This document shows positions 33,221 through 42,435 of a DNA stretch of 50,229 nucleotides, piece after piece; position 1 is the first letter of the stretch, and each line of letters begins with the position of its first letter. This stretch comes from Rhizobium sp. (GTDB lineage Bacteria; Pseudomonadota; Alphaproteobacteria; Rhizobiales; Rhizobiaceae). The translations under genes and the position numbers were made by a program. The stretch is from positions 1 through 50,229 of the forward strand of contig JAHHDR010000043.1 of NCBI GenBank assembly GCA_019739215.1. The letters are read 5' to 3'. The notes below the pieces were generated by a model. That model did not search any database. It was not told the DNA's origin and saw nothing but the letters and a program-made list of their open reading frames with translations.

Positions 33221-36161
33221 ATGGCAGACAAGATGCTCATTGACGCGTCTCACGCTGAGGAGACGCGCGTCGTTGTCGTACGCGGCAACCGCATAGAAGA
33301 ATTCGACTTCGAATCGCAGCACAAGAAGCAGATCCGCGGCAATATCTACCTGGCGAAAGTCACCCGCGTCGAACCGTCGCTGCAGGCAGCCTTCGTCGAT
33401 TACGGCGGCAACCGCCACGGCTTCCTGGCATTCGCTGAAATCCACCCCGATTACTACCAGATTCCCCTCGCCGACCGGCAGGCGCTGCTGCGCGCCGAAG
33501 CCGAGGATCACCGTCGTGATGACGATTTCGAACCTGTGGGCCCTGCGTCCAAGACGCCGGCGGAAGAATGGCCGGTGAGTTCCGACCAGACCGAGTCCGA
33601 CGTTCGGCCGTCGGCGGTCGAGAAAGCCGCGGCCGCGGAGACCGTCGTTGAGGACAGTGCGGTCCATGCCGACGAAGCCCCGGTTGAAGCCCTCGCCGAA
33701 GTCATCCCCGAAACTGCCGAAGAGGCACCGGCCGAGAAGCCGAAGAAGGCCCGCAAGCCCCGCGCCCCCCCGCGCAAAGAAGGCCAAGGCTGACGCGGAC
33801 GCGCCGGCTGGCGACGAGGCGGCTGACGGCAGCGATGACGGCTCGACGCCCCCGGCCATGGCAATGGCGGCGCACATCGATTCGATTTCCGAAGACGCTC
33901 CGCGTCGCCGCGACGACGACGATGACGACGATGATCCCCACGAGGAGCAGGAAGTCATCGAGTCCGTCGGCGCCGAAGACGCCATGGAAGAGAGTGCCGG
34001 ACCGCCGCTCGGAGCGCGACGCCGCCGCAAGCAGTACACGCATCCAGGAAGTCATCAAGCGCCGGCAGGTCCTGCTCGTGCAGGTCGCCAAGGAAGAGCG
34101 CGGCAACAAGGGCGCGGCGCTCACCACCTACCTGTCGCTCGCCGGCCGCTATTCCGTGCTGATGCCGAACACCGCCCGCGGCGGCGGCATTTCCCGCAAG
34201 ATCACCAATGCCCGCCGGACCGCAAGCGGCTCAAGGACATCGCCCGCGACCTCGAGGTCCCGACCGGCCATGGGCGTCATCCTGCAGCACCGCCGGCGCC
34301 TACGCGCACCAAGGCCGAGGTCAAGCGCGACTTCGAGTACCTGCATGCGCCTGTGGGAGAACGTCCGCACGCTAGACGCTCAAGTCGGTCCACCGCGCCC
34401 TGCCTCGTCTACGAGGAAGGCTCGCTGATCAAGCGCTCCATCCGCGACCTCTATTCAACAAGGAGATCGAGCGAGCTCCTCGTGGCCGGCGAGGAAGAGG
34501 CCTACCGCGAGGCCAAGGACTTCATGCGGATGCTCATGCCGAGCCACGCCAAGAGCGGTGCAGGCTCTATCAAGCGACGATCCAGCCCGATCTTCTCGCG
34601 CGCCGGTGTCGAGAGCTCAGCTCGATCCGCATGTTCTGCAGCCGCAGGTCACCCTGCCCTCCGGCGGCTATCATCGTCATCAACCCGACCGAGGCCCTGG
34701 TCTGCCGTCGACGTCAACTCCGGCCGGGCCACCCGCGAACACATTCGATCGAGGACACCGCGCTCCAGACCAACCTGGAGGCCGCCGAGGAGGTCGCCCG
34801 CCAGCTCACGGCTGCGCGACCTCGCCGGGCTGATCGTCATCGACTTCATCGACATGGAAGAAAAGCGCAACAACCGCCATGTCGAGAAGCGCCTGAAGGA
34901 CCACCTCAAGAACGACCGTGCCCGCATCCAGGTCGGCCGCATCTCGCATTTCGGCCTGCTCGAGATGTCGCGCCAGCGCATCCGCGCCTCGGTGCTCGAA
35001 AGCACGATGCAGGTCTGCGCCCATTGCGGCGGAACCGGTCATGTCCGATCGCAGTCTTCCGTCGGGCTTCATGTCCTGCGCGGCGTCGAGGAATTCCTTC
35101 TCAAGAGCACGACGCACGACATCATCGTCCATACCCAACCCGACATCGCGCTCTACCTTCTCAACCAGAAGCGCGCCTCGATCGTAGACTATGAGGCACG
35201 CTTCGGCGTGGCCATCACGATTGCCGCAGACGCGGGCGTGGGCGCACAGCATTTCACCATCGAGCGCGGTGAAGCCGTCGAGAACCCGGTGAAGGTCGAG
35301 CAACTCATCCAGTTCCCCGTCGAGGAAGAGGAAGAGGACGATATCCCGATCATCGAGGACGACGAGGAAGAGGAAGCCAAGCCGGCAGCCGCGGCCCCGG
35401 AACCCGTGGCGGCCCGTGACGACAATGGTGCCCGCAAGAAGAAGCGTCGCAGGCGTCGGCGCGGCAGCAATCGCGGCAACGGAGTCGAAGGCGGTTCGCA
35501 GCAGGACGGCGATCGTTCCTCCGCTGAGGACGGCGACGAAGCCGATGGCGATGGCGACGACGAGGCTGATGAAACCAGCGAAGCCGAGGCCGGCGACGAA
35601 ACCGGTGCCGAAGGTTCGGGCGATGCCGATAGCCGCAAGCGCCGTCGGCGCGGCAAGCGCGGCGGCCGGAAGGGTCGCGAGGACGGTGCATCTGCCGAGC
35701 AGGCGCCGGATGACGCCGGCGACGTGACCGAAGCCTCCGAAGTCGCTCCTGCGGCCGCAGCCGAGGCGACAGCCGACGCTGTTGACGCTGCCAGTGACAA
35801 TGTCAGTGACGCGGTCGTCGCGGAGGCGGTGGCTGCCGAGGGTTCTCCCCGCAAGCGCCGTTCTCGCAAGGGCCAGACCAAGGACGCGCCTGTCGAGCAG
35901 CCGGCCACGGTGGACGCTCCGTTGAGCGCGACCGAACCTGTCGTCGAGGCGGACGCGACACCGGAACCGGAAGCCGAACCGGCGGCTCAGGACGAGGCGG
36001 AAAGCGATACTCAGCCTCGCCGACGCGCCAACCGTGGCGAGGCTGCCATCGCCACGGCCAAGCCCGCCATCGTATCCTCTTCGACCGCCACCGGCGCATC
36101 CGAAGAGGACCAGACCAAGCCGAAGAAGGCCGGATGGTGGCAAAAAAGGGGGTTTCTTTGA
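33221..36161 (+). CDS. rne: Ribonuclease E, frame broken in the middle
   Basis: Main endoribonuclease for mRNA decay and rRNA/tRNA processing. It starts MADKMLIDASHAEETRVVVV. The S1 domain reads RGNIYLAKVTRVEPSLQAAF, interrupted by a long acidic insert (about residues 95-260). The catalytic part has AGLIVIDFIDMEEKRNNRHV and GRISHFGLLEMSRQRIR; the zinc link is VCAHCGGTGHV. The C-terminal half is low-complexity: alternating acidic (EEEEEDDIPIIEDDEEEEAK) and arginine-rich (KKKRRRRRRGSN, RKRRRRGKRGGRKGR) blocks, ending KKAGWWQKRGFL. Between about 33775 and 34815 some ten indels scatter the frame. The final 1.3 kb is clean. Total length is about 980 residues. Confidence 0.93.
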
Positions 36162-36196
36162 TGCCCTCAAGGCTCTGATCGGACGGAATTGAACGC

Positions 36197-36223
36197 AAAG
36201 GGCCTGCCTCGCAGGCCCTTTGG
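36197..36223 (+). terminator. Intrinsic terminator of rne
   Basis: AAAGGGCCTGC (36197-36207), loop CTC, GCAGGCCCTTT (36211-36221): a perfect stem of 11 pairs with a three-base loop. It lies 36 bases after the rne stop. The T run is short (TTT), but stem strength and position support termination. Confidence 0.8.
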
Positions 36224-36350
36224 CATATGTGCCGATGCTTCACATTGACGAGAGACATCGGCGCGCGCGCAAATTCCCTTTCGCCACCTTCCTTCTGCCA
36301 TGATAGAGGGATTAGAAGATCCAAATCGTGCTTCGTTCGAGGAATAGATC

Positions 36351-37100
36351 ATGAAATTCAACACGCTGTTCGCCGCAGCCGCACTTTCGATCCTGTCGCT
36401 TGCCAGCAGCGCCAACGCCTTCGACGACAGCCAGAAGGAGGAGATCGGCAAGATCGTCCGCGAATACCTTCTCGCCCATCCCGAAGTGATGGTCGAAGTG
36501 CAGCAGGCACTCGAAAAGAAGCAGACTGATGAAAGGCTCGCTTTGGCGAAGGTTGCCGTCAAGGACAACGCCGAGGCGATCTTCAACTCCCCGAACGACT
36601 TCGCCCTTGGCAATCCCCAGGGCAAGACCACGATCGTCGAGTTCTTCGACTACAATTGCGGCTATTGCAAGCGCGCCCTGTCCGACATGGAAGCGATCAT
36701 CAAGTCGGATCCCGACGTACGTTTCGTGCTCAAGGAATTCCCGATACTCGGACAGGATTCTGTAGATGCCCACAAGGTGTCCTTTGCGGTGAAGCTGGTC
36801 GCACCTGAGAAATACGGAGATTTCCACCGCGCCCTGATGGCCGGCGAACACGCGGACGAGGCGCGCGCGCTCGACGTCGCGAAATCGCTCGGGCTGAGCG
36901 AGGACGCGATCCGCGCGAAGCTGGCTGAAGTTCCGCATGACGACAGCGTCCGCGACGCCTACCAGCTTGCTGCCAAGCTCGGCATCACCGGCACCCCCTC
37001 CTACGTACTCGGCGACGAGGCCGTGTTCGGCGCGGTGGGCGAAAGTCAACTCAGCCAGAAGATCGCCAGCATCAGGGAGTGCGGCAAGACCACCTGCTGA
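36351..37100 (+). CDS. DsbA/Com1-family periplasmic thiol-disulfide oxidoreductase
   Basis: Secreted thioredoxin-fold protein that forms or isomerises disulfides in the periplasm. The 249 residues begin with a signal peptide (MKFNTLFAAAALSILSLASS ANA, cleavage after ANA). A helical N-terminal region (EIGKIVREYLLAHPEVMVEV) is typical of Com1-like DsbA proteins. The active site is FFDYNCGYCKRALSDM (CGYC), and the cis-proline loop is GITGTPSYVLGDEAVFG. It ends in an extra cysteine pair region (RECGKTTC). The frame is intact. It lies between rne and aroQ without obvious coupling. Confidence 0.9.
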   Translation: MKFNTLFAAAALSILSLASSANAFDDSQKEEIGKIVREYLLAHPEVMVEVQQALEKKQTDERLALAKVAVKDNAEAIFNSPNDFALGNPQGKTTIVEFFDYNCGYCKRALSDMEAIIKSDPDVRFVLKEFPILGQDSVDAHKVSFAVKLVAPEKYGDFHRALMAGEHADEARALDVAKSLGLSEDAIRAKLAEVPHDDSVRDAYQLAAKLGITGTPSYVLGDEAVFGAVGESQLSQKIASIRECGKTTC

Positions 37101-37247
37101 CGGCAGCATGCCGACGACGGCGGCATGGCTTTGCCTGTGGACAAGCGGAGCCCCGCGCAAAGCCGTGAATCATGCGGCGCAATCGCCTCTTTCCCTCACC
37201 GTCCAGCCGGTCTATAGGAAGGGATTGCGTGAATGCGGAAAGAGTTG

Positions 37248-37685
37248 ATGACTCGAACAGTTTTCGTCCTGAACGGCCCCAACCTCAATATGCTGGGGAA
37301 AAGGGAGCCGGGGATTTATGGGGGCAAGACACTCGCGGACATCGAAGCAGACTGCAAGGCTGCCGGTTTGAATCTGGGCATCGAGGTCGATTTTCGTCAG
37401 ACCAACCATGAAGGCGTTCTCGTCGACTGGCTGCACGAAGCCAGCGACCGCGCCGATGCGGTCTGCATCAATCCCGGCGCCTACGGCCATACGTCGATCG
37501 CGTTGCACGATGCGATCCGCGCCATCGGCACGCCGGTCATCGAACTGCATCTGTCGAACATTCACGCCCGCGAAGAGTTCCGCCACAAGACGTGGACGGC
37601 TCCGGCGGTGAAGGGGGTTATTTGCGGCTTCGGAGCGCATTCCTACATTCTCGCGCTCCAGGCCGCCAAGCAACTCATCCAATAA
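37248..37685 (+). CDS. aroQ: Type II 3-dehydroquinate dehydratase
   Basis: Third step of the shikimate pathway: 3-dehydroquinate to 3-dehydroshikimate. 145 residues: MTRTVFVLNGPNLNMLGKRE, P-G-IYGG with the lid tyrosine, INPGAYGHTSIALHDAIRAI, VIELHLSNIHAREEFRHKTW with the catalytic histidine. ATG 37248 has GGAAAGAG just upstream; an earlier ATG at 37233 fits less well. It precedes accB by 24 bases, the same aroQ-accBC order seen in many proteobacteria. Confidence 0.96.
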   Translation: MTRTVFVLNGPNLNMLGKREPGIYGGKTLADIEADCKAAGLNLGIEVDFRQTNHEGVLVDWLHEASDRADAVCINPGAYGHTSIALHDAIRAIGTPVIELHLSNIHAREEFRHKTWTAPAVKGVICGFGAHSYILALQAAKQLIQ

Positions 37686-37709
37686 CAGGAAACATCAGGA
37701 CATCTAGGA

Positions 37710-38219
37710 ATGGCTGACAAGAAGACGGGCATCGATCAGGCGCTGATCAGGGACCTCGCCGACATCCTGAACGACACCGATCTGACCGAGATCGAGGTCG
37801 AGCGCGGACGACCTGACGCATCCGCGTGTCGCGCCTGGGGCCGGCCCAGATCGATCCATGGCTTACGCGCCGCAGATGCATGCACGCCACGGCGCCCGCC
37901 GCCCACGCGCCATGGCGGCTGCGCACGGCCGCGCCGGCCTATCCGCGCCTCGATGCCTTCCGACCCCGCCACCATCGTCGCCAGACAGGGCTGCACAGGT
38001 GACCTCCCCGATGGTCGGCACCGCCTATCTGCGCCTCCAGCCCGCGGCAGCCGCCTTCGTCCAGTCGGCGACAAGGTGAAGGAGGGCCAGACCGTACTCA
38101 TCATCGAAGCCATGAAGACGATGAACCAGATCCCGGCACCTCGCTCCGGCAGCGTGTCCAGATCTGGTCGCCGACGCCAGCCGGTCGAGTTCGGCGAGCC
38201 GCTGTCGATGCATCGATAG
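37710..38219 (+). CDS. accB: Biotin carboxyl carrier protein of acetyl-CoA carboxylase, frame broken
   Basis: Carries biotin between the biotin carboxylase and carboxyltransferase of acetyl-CoA carboxylase, the first step of fatty acid synthesis. The start MADKKTGIDQALIRDLADIL, NDTDLTEIEVERG is clean. The Ala/Pro-rich linker and the first part of the biotinyl domain are scattered over frames (AYAPQMHA, VTSPMVGTAYL). VGDKVKEGQTVLIIEAMKTM has the biotinylated lysine in EAMKTM, followed by NQIPAPRSG and VEFGEPL. Several indels lie between 37805 and 38070 and near 38160. Stop TAG is at 38217-38219. Confidence 0.92.
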   Translation: MADKKTGIDQALIRDLADILNDTDLTEIEVERGRPDASACRAWGRPRSIHGLRAADACTPRRPPPTRHGGCARPRRPIRASMPSDPATIVARQGCTGDLPDGRHRLSAPPARGSRLRPVGDKVKEGQTVLIIEAMKTMNQIPAPRSGSVSRSGRRRQPVEFGEPLSMHR

Positions 38220-38230
38220 GCGGGCCGGGC

Positions 38231-39581
38231 ATGTTCAACAAGGTCCTCATCGCCAACCGCGGCGAGATCGCGCTCCGGATCCTCCGCGCCTGCAAGGAGA
38301 TGGGCATCTCGACCGTCGCGGTGCATTCGACGCCGACCGGACGCCATGCATGTGCGGCTGGCCGACGAGAGCGTCTGCATCGGGCCCGCCCCGGCGGCCA
38401 TGCTATCTCAACATCCCGTCGATCATCGCGGCGCTGCGAGATCACCGGCGCCGACGCGATCCATCCGGGCTACGGCTTCCTGTCGCGAGAATGCCCGCTT
38501 CGCCGACATCCTCGAGGCCCACGGGATCACCTTCATCGGCCCACCGCCGACCACATCCGCATCATGGGCGACAAGATCACCGCCAAGCAGACCGCTCGAG
38601 GCTCGGCATTCCCTGTGGTCCCCGGCTCCGAGGGCGAGGTCGAAACCGAGGCCGCCATCGAAGGCGTGCACGTCGATCGGCTATCCGGTCCTGATCAAGG
38701 CCACCGCCGGCGGCGGCGGGCGCGGCATGAAGGTCGCCCTGACCGAGCCGACGTCTGCTCGAGGCGGTTCAGACCGCCCGTCCGAGGCCCAGGCCGCCTT
38801 CGGCAACGACTCGGTCTACATGGAGCGCTACCTCCGGCAAGCCGCGCCATATCGAGCTCCAGGTCATCGCCGACGGCCACGGCAACGTCGTCCACCTCGG
38901 CGAGCGCGACTGCTCCCTGCAGCGCCGCCACCAGAAGGTGCTGGGAAGAGGCCCCCTCGCCCGCCCTGTCCGCCGTCGAGCGCGCCGCAGATCGGCCGCA
39001 TCTGCGTCAACGAAGCCATCGGCAAGCTCGGTATATCTCGGCGTCGGAACCATCGAGTTCCTTTGCGAGAGACGGCGAGTTCTTCTTCATCGAGATGAAC
39101 ACCCGGCTGCAGGTCGAGCATCCGGTGACGGAAGCGATCACCGGCATCGACCTCGTGCATGAGCAGATCCGCGTCGCCGCGGGCTGGCCGCTGTCCGTCA
39201 GCCAGGACGAGATCAGTTTCAGGGCCACGCCATCGAAGTGCCGCATCAATGCCGAGGACCCCGAGACCTTCGCCCCCTCGCCCGGCACGATCACGATTTC
39301 CACGCGCCCGGGCGGCCTGGGCGTCCGGCGTCGATAGCGCGGTGCTACGCCGGCTACCGATCCCGCCCTATTACGACAGCCTGATCGGCAAGCTGATCGT
39401 GCATGGACGCACGCGTGTCGAGTGCATGATGCGGTTGCGCCGCGTGCTCGACGAATTCGTCATCGACGGCATAAAAACGACGCTGCCGCTGTTCCAGGAT
39501 CTCGTGTCCAACCCCGACATCGCCAATGGCGACTATGATATCCATTGGCTGGAGGATTATCTCGCCGGCCCGACCGTCTGA
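38231..39581 (+). CDS. accC: Biotin carboxylase subunit of acetyl-CoA carboxylase, frame broken
   Basis: Carboxylates biotin on AccB with ATP and bicarbonate. The clean start is MFNKVLIANRGEIALRILRA. Recognisable segments in alternating frames are MHVRLADESVCIGPAP, FADILEAHGITFIGP, the ATP-grasp loop KATAGGGGRGMKVAL, EMNTRLQVEHPVTEAITGID, LVHEQIRVAAGWPLSV, CRINAEDPETFAPSPGTITI, and a clean end PPYYDSLIGKLIVHGRTRVE through YDIHWLEDYLAGPTV. About 15 indels lie between 38330 and 39345. The length of 1351 bases fits about 450 residues, as in the family. It follows accB by 11 bases. Confidence 0.94.
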
Positions 39582-39590
39582 GGCTTCGTG

Positions 39591-40214
39591 ATGGGCGGTC
39601 ATCTTGGCGACCGGCACGTCATAACGCCCGAAATCCTGCTGCGCGCCTATGCGGCCGGCATGTTTCCCATGGCGGAGTCGGCGGATGATCCTGATGTCTT
39701 CTGGGTTCAGCCCAAAGTCCGCGGGATCATCCCGCTGGAGACATTCCACGTCCCCCGGAGCCTCGCCAAGAAGGTCCGTCGGAAGATCTTCGATATTAGG
39801 ATCAACACGGCTTTTGCGCGGGTCATTGAGGCGTGCGCGCAAGCGACGGAAGATCGTCCGACCACTTGGATCAATCCGCTGATTCTCACCCTCTACCAGG
39901 AACTCCACCGCATGGGCTACACCCACTCGGTAGAGGCCTGGCAAGGCGACGAACTCGTGGGTGGGCTCTACGGCGTGTCGCTGGGATCAGCCTTCTTCGG
40001 CGAGAGCATGTTCTCACGGCAGACGGATGCATCGAAGGTCTGCCTCGTCCATCTGGTCGAGCGGCTGCGGTCGCGCGGCTTCACCCTGCTGGACACGCAG
40101 TTCACCACCGACCATCTCAAGAATTTCGGCGCGATCGACGTGCCACGCAAGGAATACGAGAAGCTGCTGGACGCCGCGATGCAGTCGGACGACCTTGAAT
40201 TCGCCGATCGCTGA
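39591..40214 (+). CDS. aat: Leucyl/phenylalanyl-tRNA-protein transferase
   Basis: Adds Leu or Phe to the N-terminus of proteins with basic N-terminal residues, marking them for ClpAP (N-degron pathway). Intact, 207 residues: ITPEILLRAYAAGMFPMAES, DDPDVFWVQPKVRGIIPLET, LYGVSLGSAFFGESMFSRQT and LLDTQFTTDHLKNFGAIDVP are the family signatures. GTG at 39588 precedes the ATG used here. The stop codon ends one base before the stop of the convergent DUF2155 gene. Confidence 0.95.
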   Translation: MGGHLGDRHVITPEILLRAYAAGMFPMAESADDPDVFWVQPKVRGIIPLETFHVPRSLAKKVRRKIFDIRINTAFARVIEACAQATEDRPTTWINPLILTLYQELHRMGYTHSVEAWQGDELVGGLYGVSLGSAFFGESMFSRQTDASKVCLVHLVERLRSRGFTLLDTQFTTDHLKNFGAIDVPRKEYEKLLDAAMQSDDLEFADR

Positions 40215-40661
40215 CTACTGGCTTTCGGAGCGGGTCTCCGACGGCGCCGGGACGTCGGAGGATTGCTTGCAACCCGTCAGCCACACGTCATAGACCGGAT
40301 GGTCGACCGCGTTGAGACCCGGCGATGCCGCGAACATCCATCCGGTGAAGATCCGGCGAATTTTCCGATCTAGGGTGATCTCGTCGACCTCGACAAAGCC
40401 GGAAATCTTCTGCGCCTCGGTCTCGTCGCGGCTATAGCAGACCTTCGGCGTCACCTGCAGCGCGCCGAACTGCACGGTCTCGTCGATATAGACGTCGAAC
40501 GACGTGGTCCGGCCGGTGATCTTGTCGAGGCCGGAGAACACAGCAACCGGGTTCTTCACCTTCTCCGCATATGCCGGAATCCCTCCCGCGAACGAAACCA
40601 AGCCGCCGACGCAAAGCGCCATGGCGAGCCGAGTCAGTCGGGCGAGAAGGGGCTTGATCAT
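40215..40661 (-). CDS. DUF2155 domain-containing secreted protein
   Basis: A 148-residue protein with an N-terminal signal sequence (MIKPLLARLTRLAMALCVGG, cleavage near AYA-EKV). The mature part contains VAVFSGLDKITGRTTSFDVY, FGALQVTPKVCYSRDETEAQ and RKIRRIFTGWMFAASPGLNA, the DUF2155 pattern, with CYSR and a second Cys near the end. The function is not known to me. It is regularly beside the NDUFA12 gene in alphaproteobacteria. Start ATG 40659-40661 is chosen for the signal peptide; an in-frame upstream start exists at 40700. Confidence 0.88.
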   Translation of the reverse strand: MIKPLLARLTRLAMALCVGGLVSFAGGIPAYAEKVKNPVAVFSGLDKITGRTTSFDVYIDETVQFGALQVTPKVCYSRDETEAQKISGFVEVDEITLDRKIRRIFTGWMFAASPGLNAVDHPVYDVWLTGCKQSSDVPAPSETRSESQ

Positions 40662-40732
40662 CAATGCTGCTTCCAGGGCTGGCCTATTCCACTGGGCCAA
40701 CCGGTAAGGATCAATTGTGGCCGCAACATGCG

Positions 40733-41128
40733 TCAGCTGCGCGGCGTCCAGGCATCGTAGTCGCCCGTTACGCGGGGACGCTCGCCGGTGGAAAGCAGCG
40801 AACCCTTCGGGCGATAGGCCTCAGGCGTGCCGGTGAGGTTCGGCTTGTGTGGCTTCTGCCACTCGCGCGCCACATACTCTTCGCGGCTCGGCGGCGTGTC
40901 CGTGCGGTGATGCATCCATCCGTGCCAGCCGGGCGGAATTGCCGAGGCTTCGGCATAGCCGCTATAGACGACCCACCGCTTCGGAAGTCCATAGGACGAC
41001 AACGGGCCTTCATAATAGATGTTGCCGAATTCGTCCTCGCCGACGCGCTTTCCGAAACGCCAGGTGAAGAAGCGGGTCCCGATCGTCTGGCCATTCCACC
41101 AGGTGAAGAGTTGCAGCAAAAGCTTCAT
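40733..41128 (-). CDS. NADH:ubiquinone oxidoreductase subunit NDUFA12 (B17.2)
   Basis: Accessory subunit of respiratory complex I, shared by alphaproteobacteria and mitochondria. 131 residues: MKLLLQLFTWWNGQTIGTRF, RVGEDEFGNIYYEGPLSSYG, PKRWVVYSGYAEASAIPPGW, HGWMHHRTDTPPSREEYVAR, KPHKPNLTGTPEAYRPKGSL. The GWHGWMHH/PPS pattern is diagnostic. ATG 41126-41128 fits the family start; the frame is open 11 codons further upstream. It lies 71 bases before the DUF2155 gene on the same strand. Confidence 0.93.
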   Translation of the reverse strand: MKLLLQLFTWWNGQTIGTRFFTWRFGKRVGEDEFGNIYYEGPLSSYGLPKRWVVYSGYAEASAIPPGWHGWMHHRTDTPPSREEYVAREWQKPHKPNLTGTPEAYRPKGSLLSTGERPRVTGDYDAWTPRS

Positions 41129-41365
41129 GTCTCGACGGCCTCGAACAATGCATGGCGGCACGGGATTCCGCGCGCGTTAACCCCGCTTATGCCGTGCCCG
41201 CCCGAGCTTGTCCAGCCAACAATTGCCGCAGTTCGCCGGAATTCCGGCTTGCAATCAGCCATGCAGCCGACCATCCTGCCGCCCGGTTGCGGGGCGTGTG
41301 CCGCCGCGGCCGGCGTAGCCATCAGGATCTGCGATCGCGGCGCCCTGCGGCAATGGAGGACCGGG

Positions 41366-41926
41366 ATGGAAGACAAGGTTGACGACATCGGCCGGGCACT
41401 CGGCGAACTCGAAGCCTGTCTTCGCGGCATCGACGAGACCGGGGTCGCCGAGCTCGTCGAGACCATTGCCAGCGCAAGGCGGATCGTCCTCTACGGCTGC
41501 GGCCGCGAGGGCCTGATGATGCGCGCGCTTTGCATGCGCCTCTATCACCTCGGCCTTGACGTCCACATGGCCTTTGACATGACCACGCCACCGGTGGCGA
41601 AGGGCGACCTGCTGCTGGTCAGCGCCGGGCCGGGCTACCTCTCGACCGTCGAAGCACTGCTGGGCCAGGCAGGCGGGGCCGGCGCGGTCACCGCCTGCTT
41701 TACGGCGGAAAAGGGTTCGCAGGTCACGATATCTTCGGATTTCGCGCTGGTCATACCCGCCCAGACCATGGCGCGCGACCGCGCGGCGCCGACCTCGTTC
41801 CTGCCGATGGGCAGCCTCTACGAGGGCGCGCAATTCCTGTTGTTCGAGATCCTGGTGATGAAGCTGAAGGACCGGCTTGGTGAAAGTGCCGACAGCATGC
41901 GGGCGCGCCACACCAATCTGGAGTAA
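41366..41926 (+). CDS. SIS-domain protein, 6-phospho-3-hexuloisomerase (HxlB) like
   Basis: A 186-residue single SIS domain: MEDKVDDIGRALGELEACLR, SARRIVLYGCGREGLMMRAL, MRLYHLGLDVHMAFDMTTPP, KGDLLLVSAGPGYLSTVEAL, TSFLPMGSLYEGAQFLLFEI. Members bind phosphosugars and often isomerise them; HxlB works in the ribulose monophosphate pathway. No hexulose-phosphate synthase gene is next to it, so the substrate is open. GGAGGA at 41355-41360 decides the start at ATG 41366 in a long open frame. It is the only plus-strand gene between two minus-strand groups, ending two bases before the GNAT gene. Confidence 0.85.
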   Translation: MEDKVDDIGRALGELEACLRGIDETGVAELVETIASARRIVLYGCGREGLMMRALCMRLYHLGLDVHMAFDMTTPPVAKGDLLLVSAGPGYLSTVEALLGQAGGAGAVTACFTAEKGSQVTISSDFALVIPAQTMARDRAAPTSFLPMGSLYEGAQFLLFEILVMKLKDRLGESADSMRARHTNLE

Positions 41927-41928
41927 GA

Positions 41929-42435
41929 TCAGCCGGGAAAGGCGAGCGTCTTTTCCATGATCATGGCCGGAATGCCGGACTGGTCGCCACCGCAATTCCG
42001 CGTCCAGCCCACCTCTTGAAAGCCGAGGCCGCTATAGAATCGGACGGCACGCGTGTTCTTCGGCTCGACTTCGAGGCGCATGCGGCGGGCCGTGGGAAAA
42101 CAGGTCTCCACCTCGGCAAAGAGGTCCCGGCCGATGCCCTGCCCGACCAGATCCGGTTCGACGTAGAGTTGGTGGAGATGGACGACATCCGGCTCGTCCT
42201 TGTCCATCGCGGCATAGGCCATGCCGCCGATGCGGGCGCCGTCGTCGGCGACGACGAATTCCGAGCCCGGGCTGACAAGCCGAGCCTTCAGGGACTCAAG
42301 TGAATGCCAAGCCACAGTGATCTCGGCGACCTTTTCGGCACCGTAGATCGAATCATAGGTGTCATGCCAACTGCGTTCGAGAAGCGCCGCAACGCCGGGC
42401 AGGTCCGCCCCGGATGCCGACCGGACGAAGAACAT
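41929..42435 (-). CDS. GNAT-family N-acetyltransferase
   Basis: A 168-residue GNAT protein: MFFVRSASGADLPGVAALLE, ARIGGMAYAAMDKDEPDVVH, LHQLYVEPDLVGQGIGRDLF with the acetyl-CoA motif QGIGR, and NTRAVRFYSGLGFQEVGWTR. The substrate is unknown. Its ATG overlaps the gatB stop (TGATG), so the two are translationally coupled. The frame is open into gatB in the same phase because of the indels there. Confidence 0.9.
   Translation of the reverse strand: MFFVRSASGADLPGVAALLERSWHDTYDSIYGAEKVAEITVAWHSLESLKARLVSPGSEFVVADDGARIGGMAYAAMDKDEPDVVHLHQLYVEPDLVGQGIGRDLFAEVETCFPTARRMRLEVEPKNTRAVRFYSGLGFQEVGWTRNCGGDQSGIPAMIMEKTLAFPG

Noticed and set aside
36241..36275. TTGACG near 36245 as a promoter for the DsbA-family gene
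   Set aside because: No acceptable -10 box lies 16-18 bases downstream; the region there is a GCGCGC run.
40664..41365. Upstream extension of the SIS-protein frame by 234 codons
   Set aside because: It overlaps the NDUFA12 gene on the other strand; the family starts near residue MEDKVDDIG and a good ribosome-binding site (GGAGGA) precedes ATG 41366.
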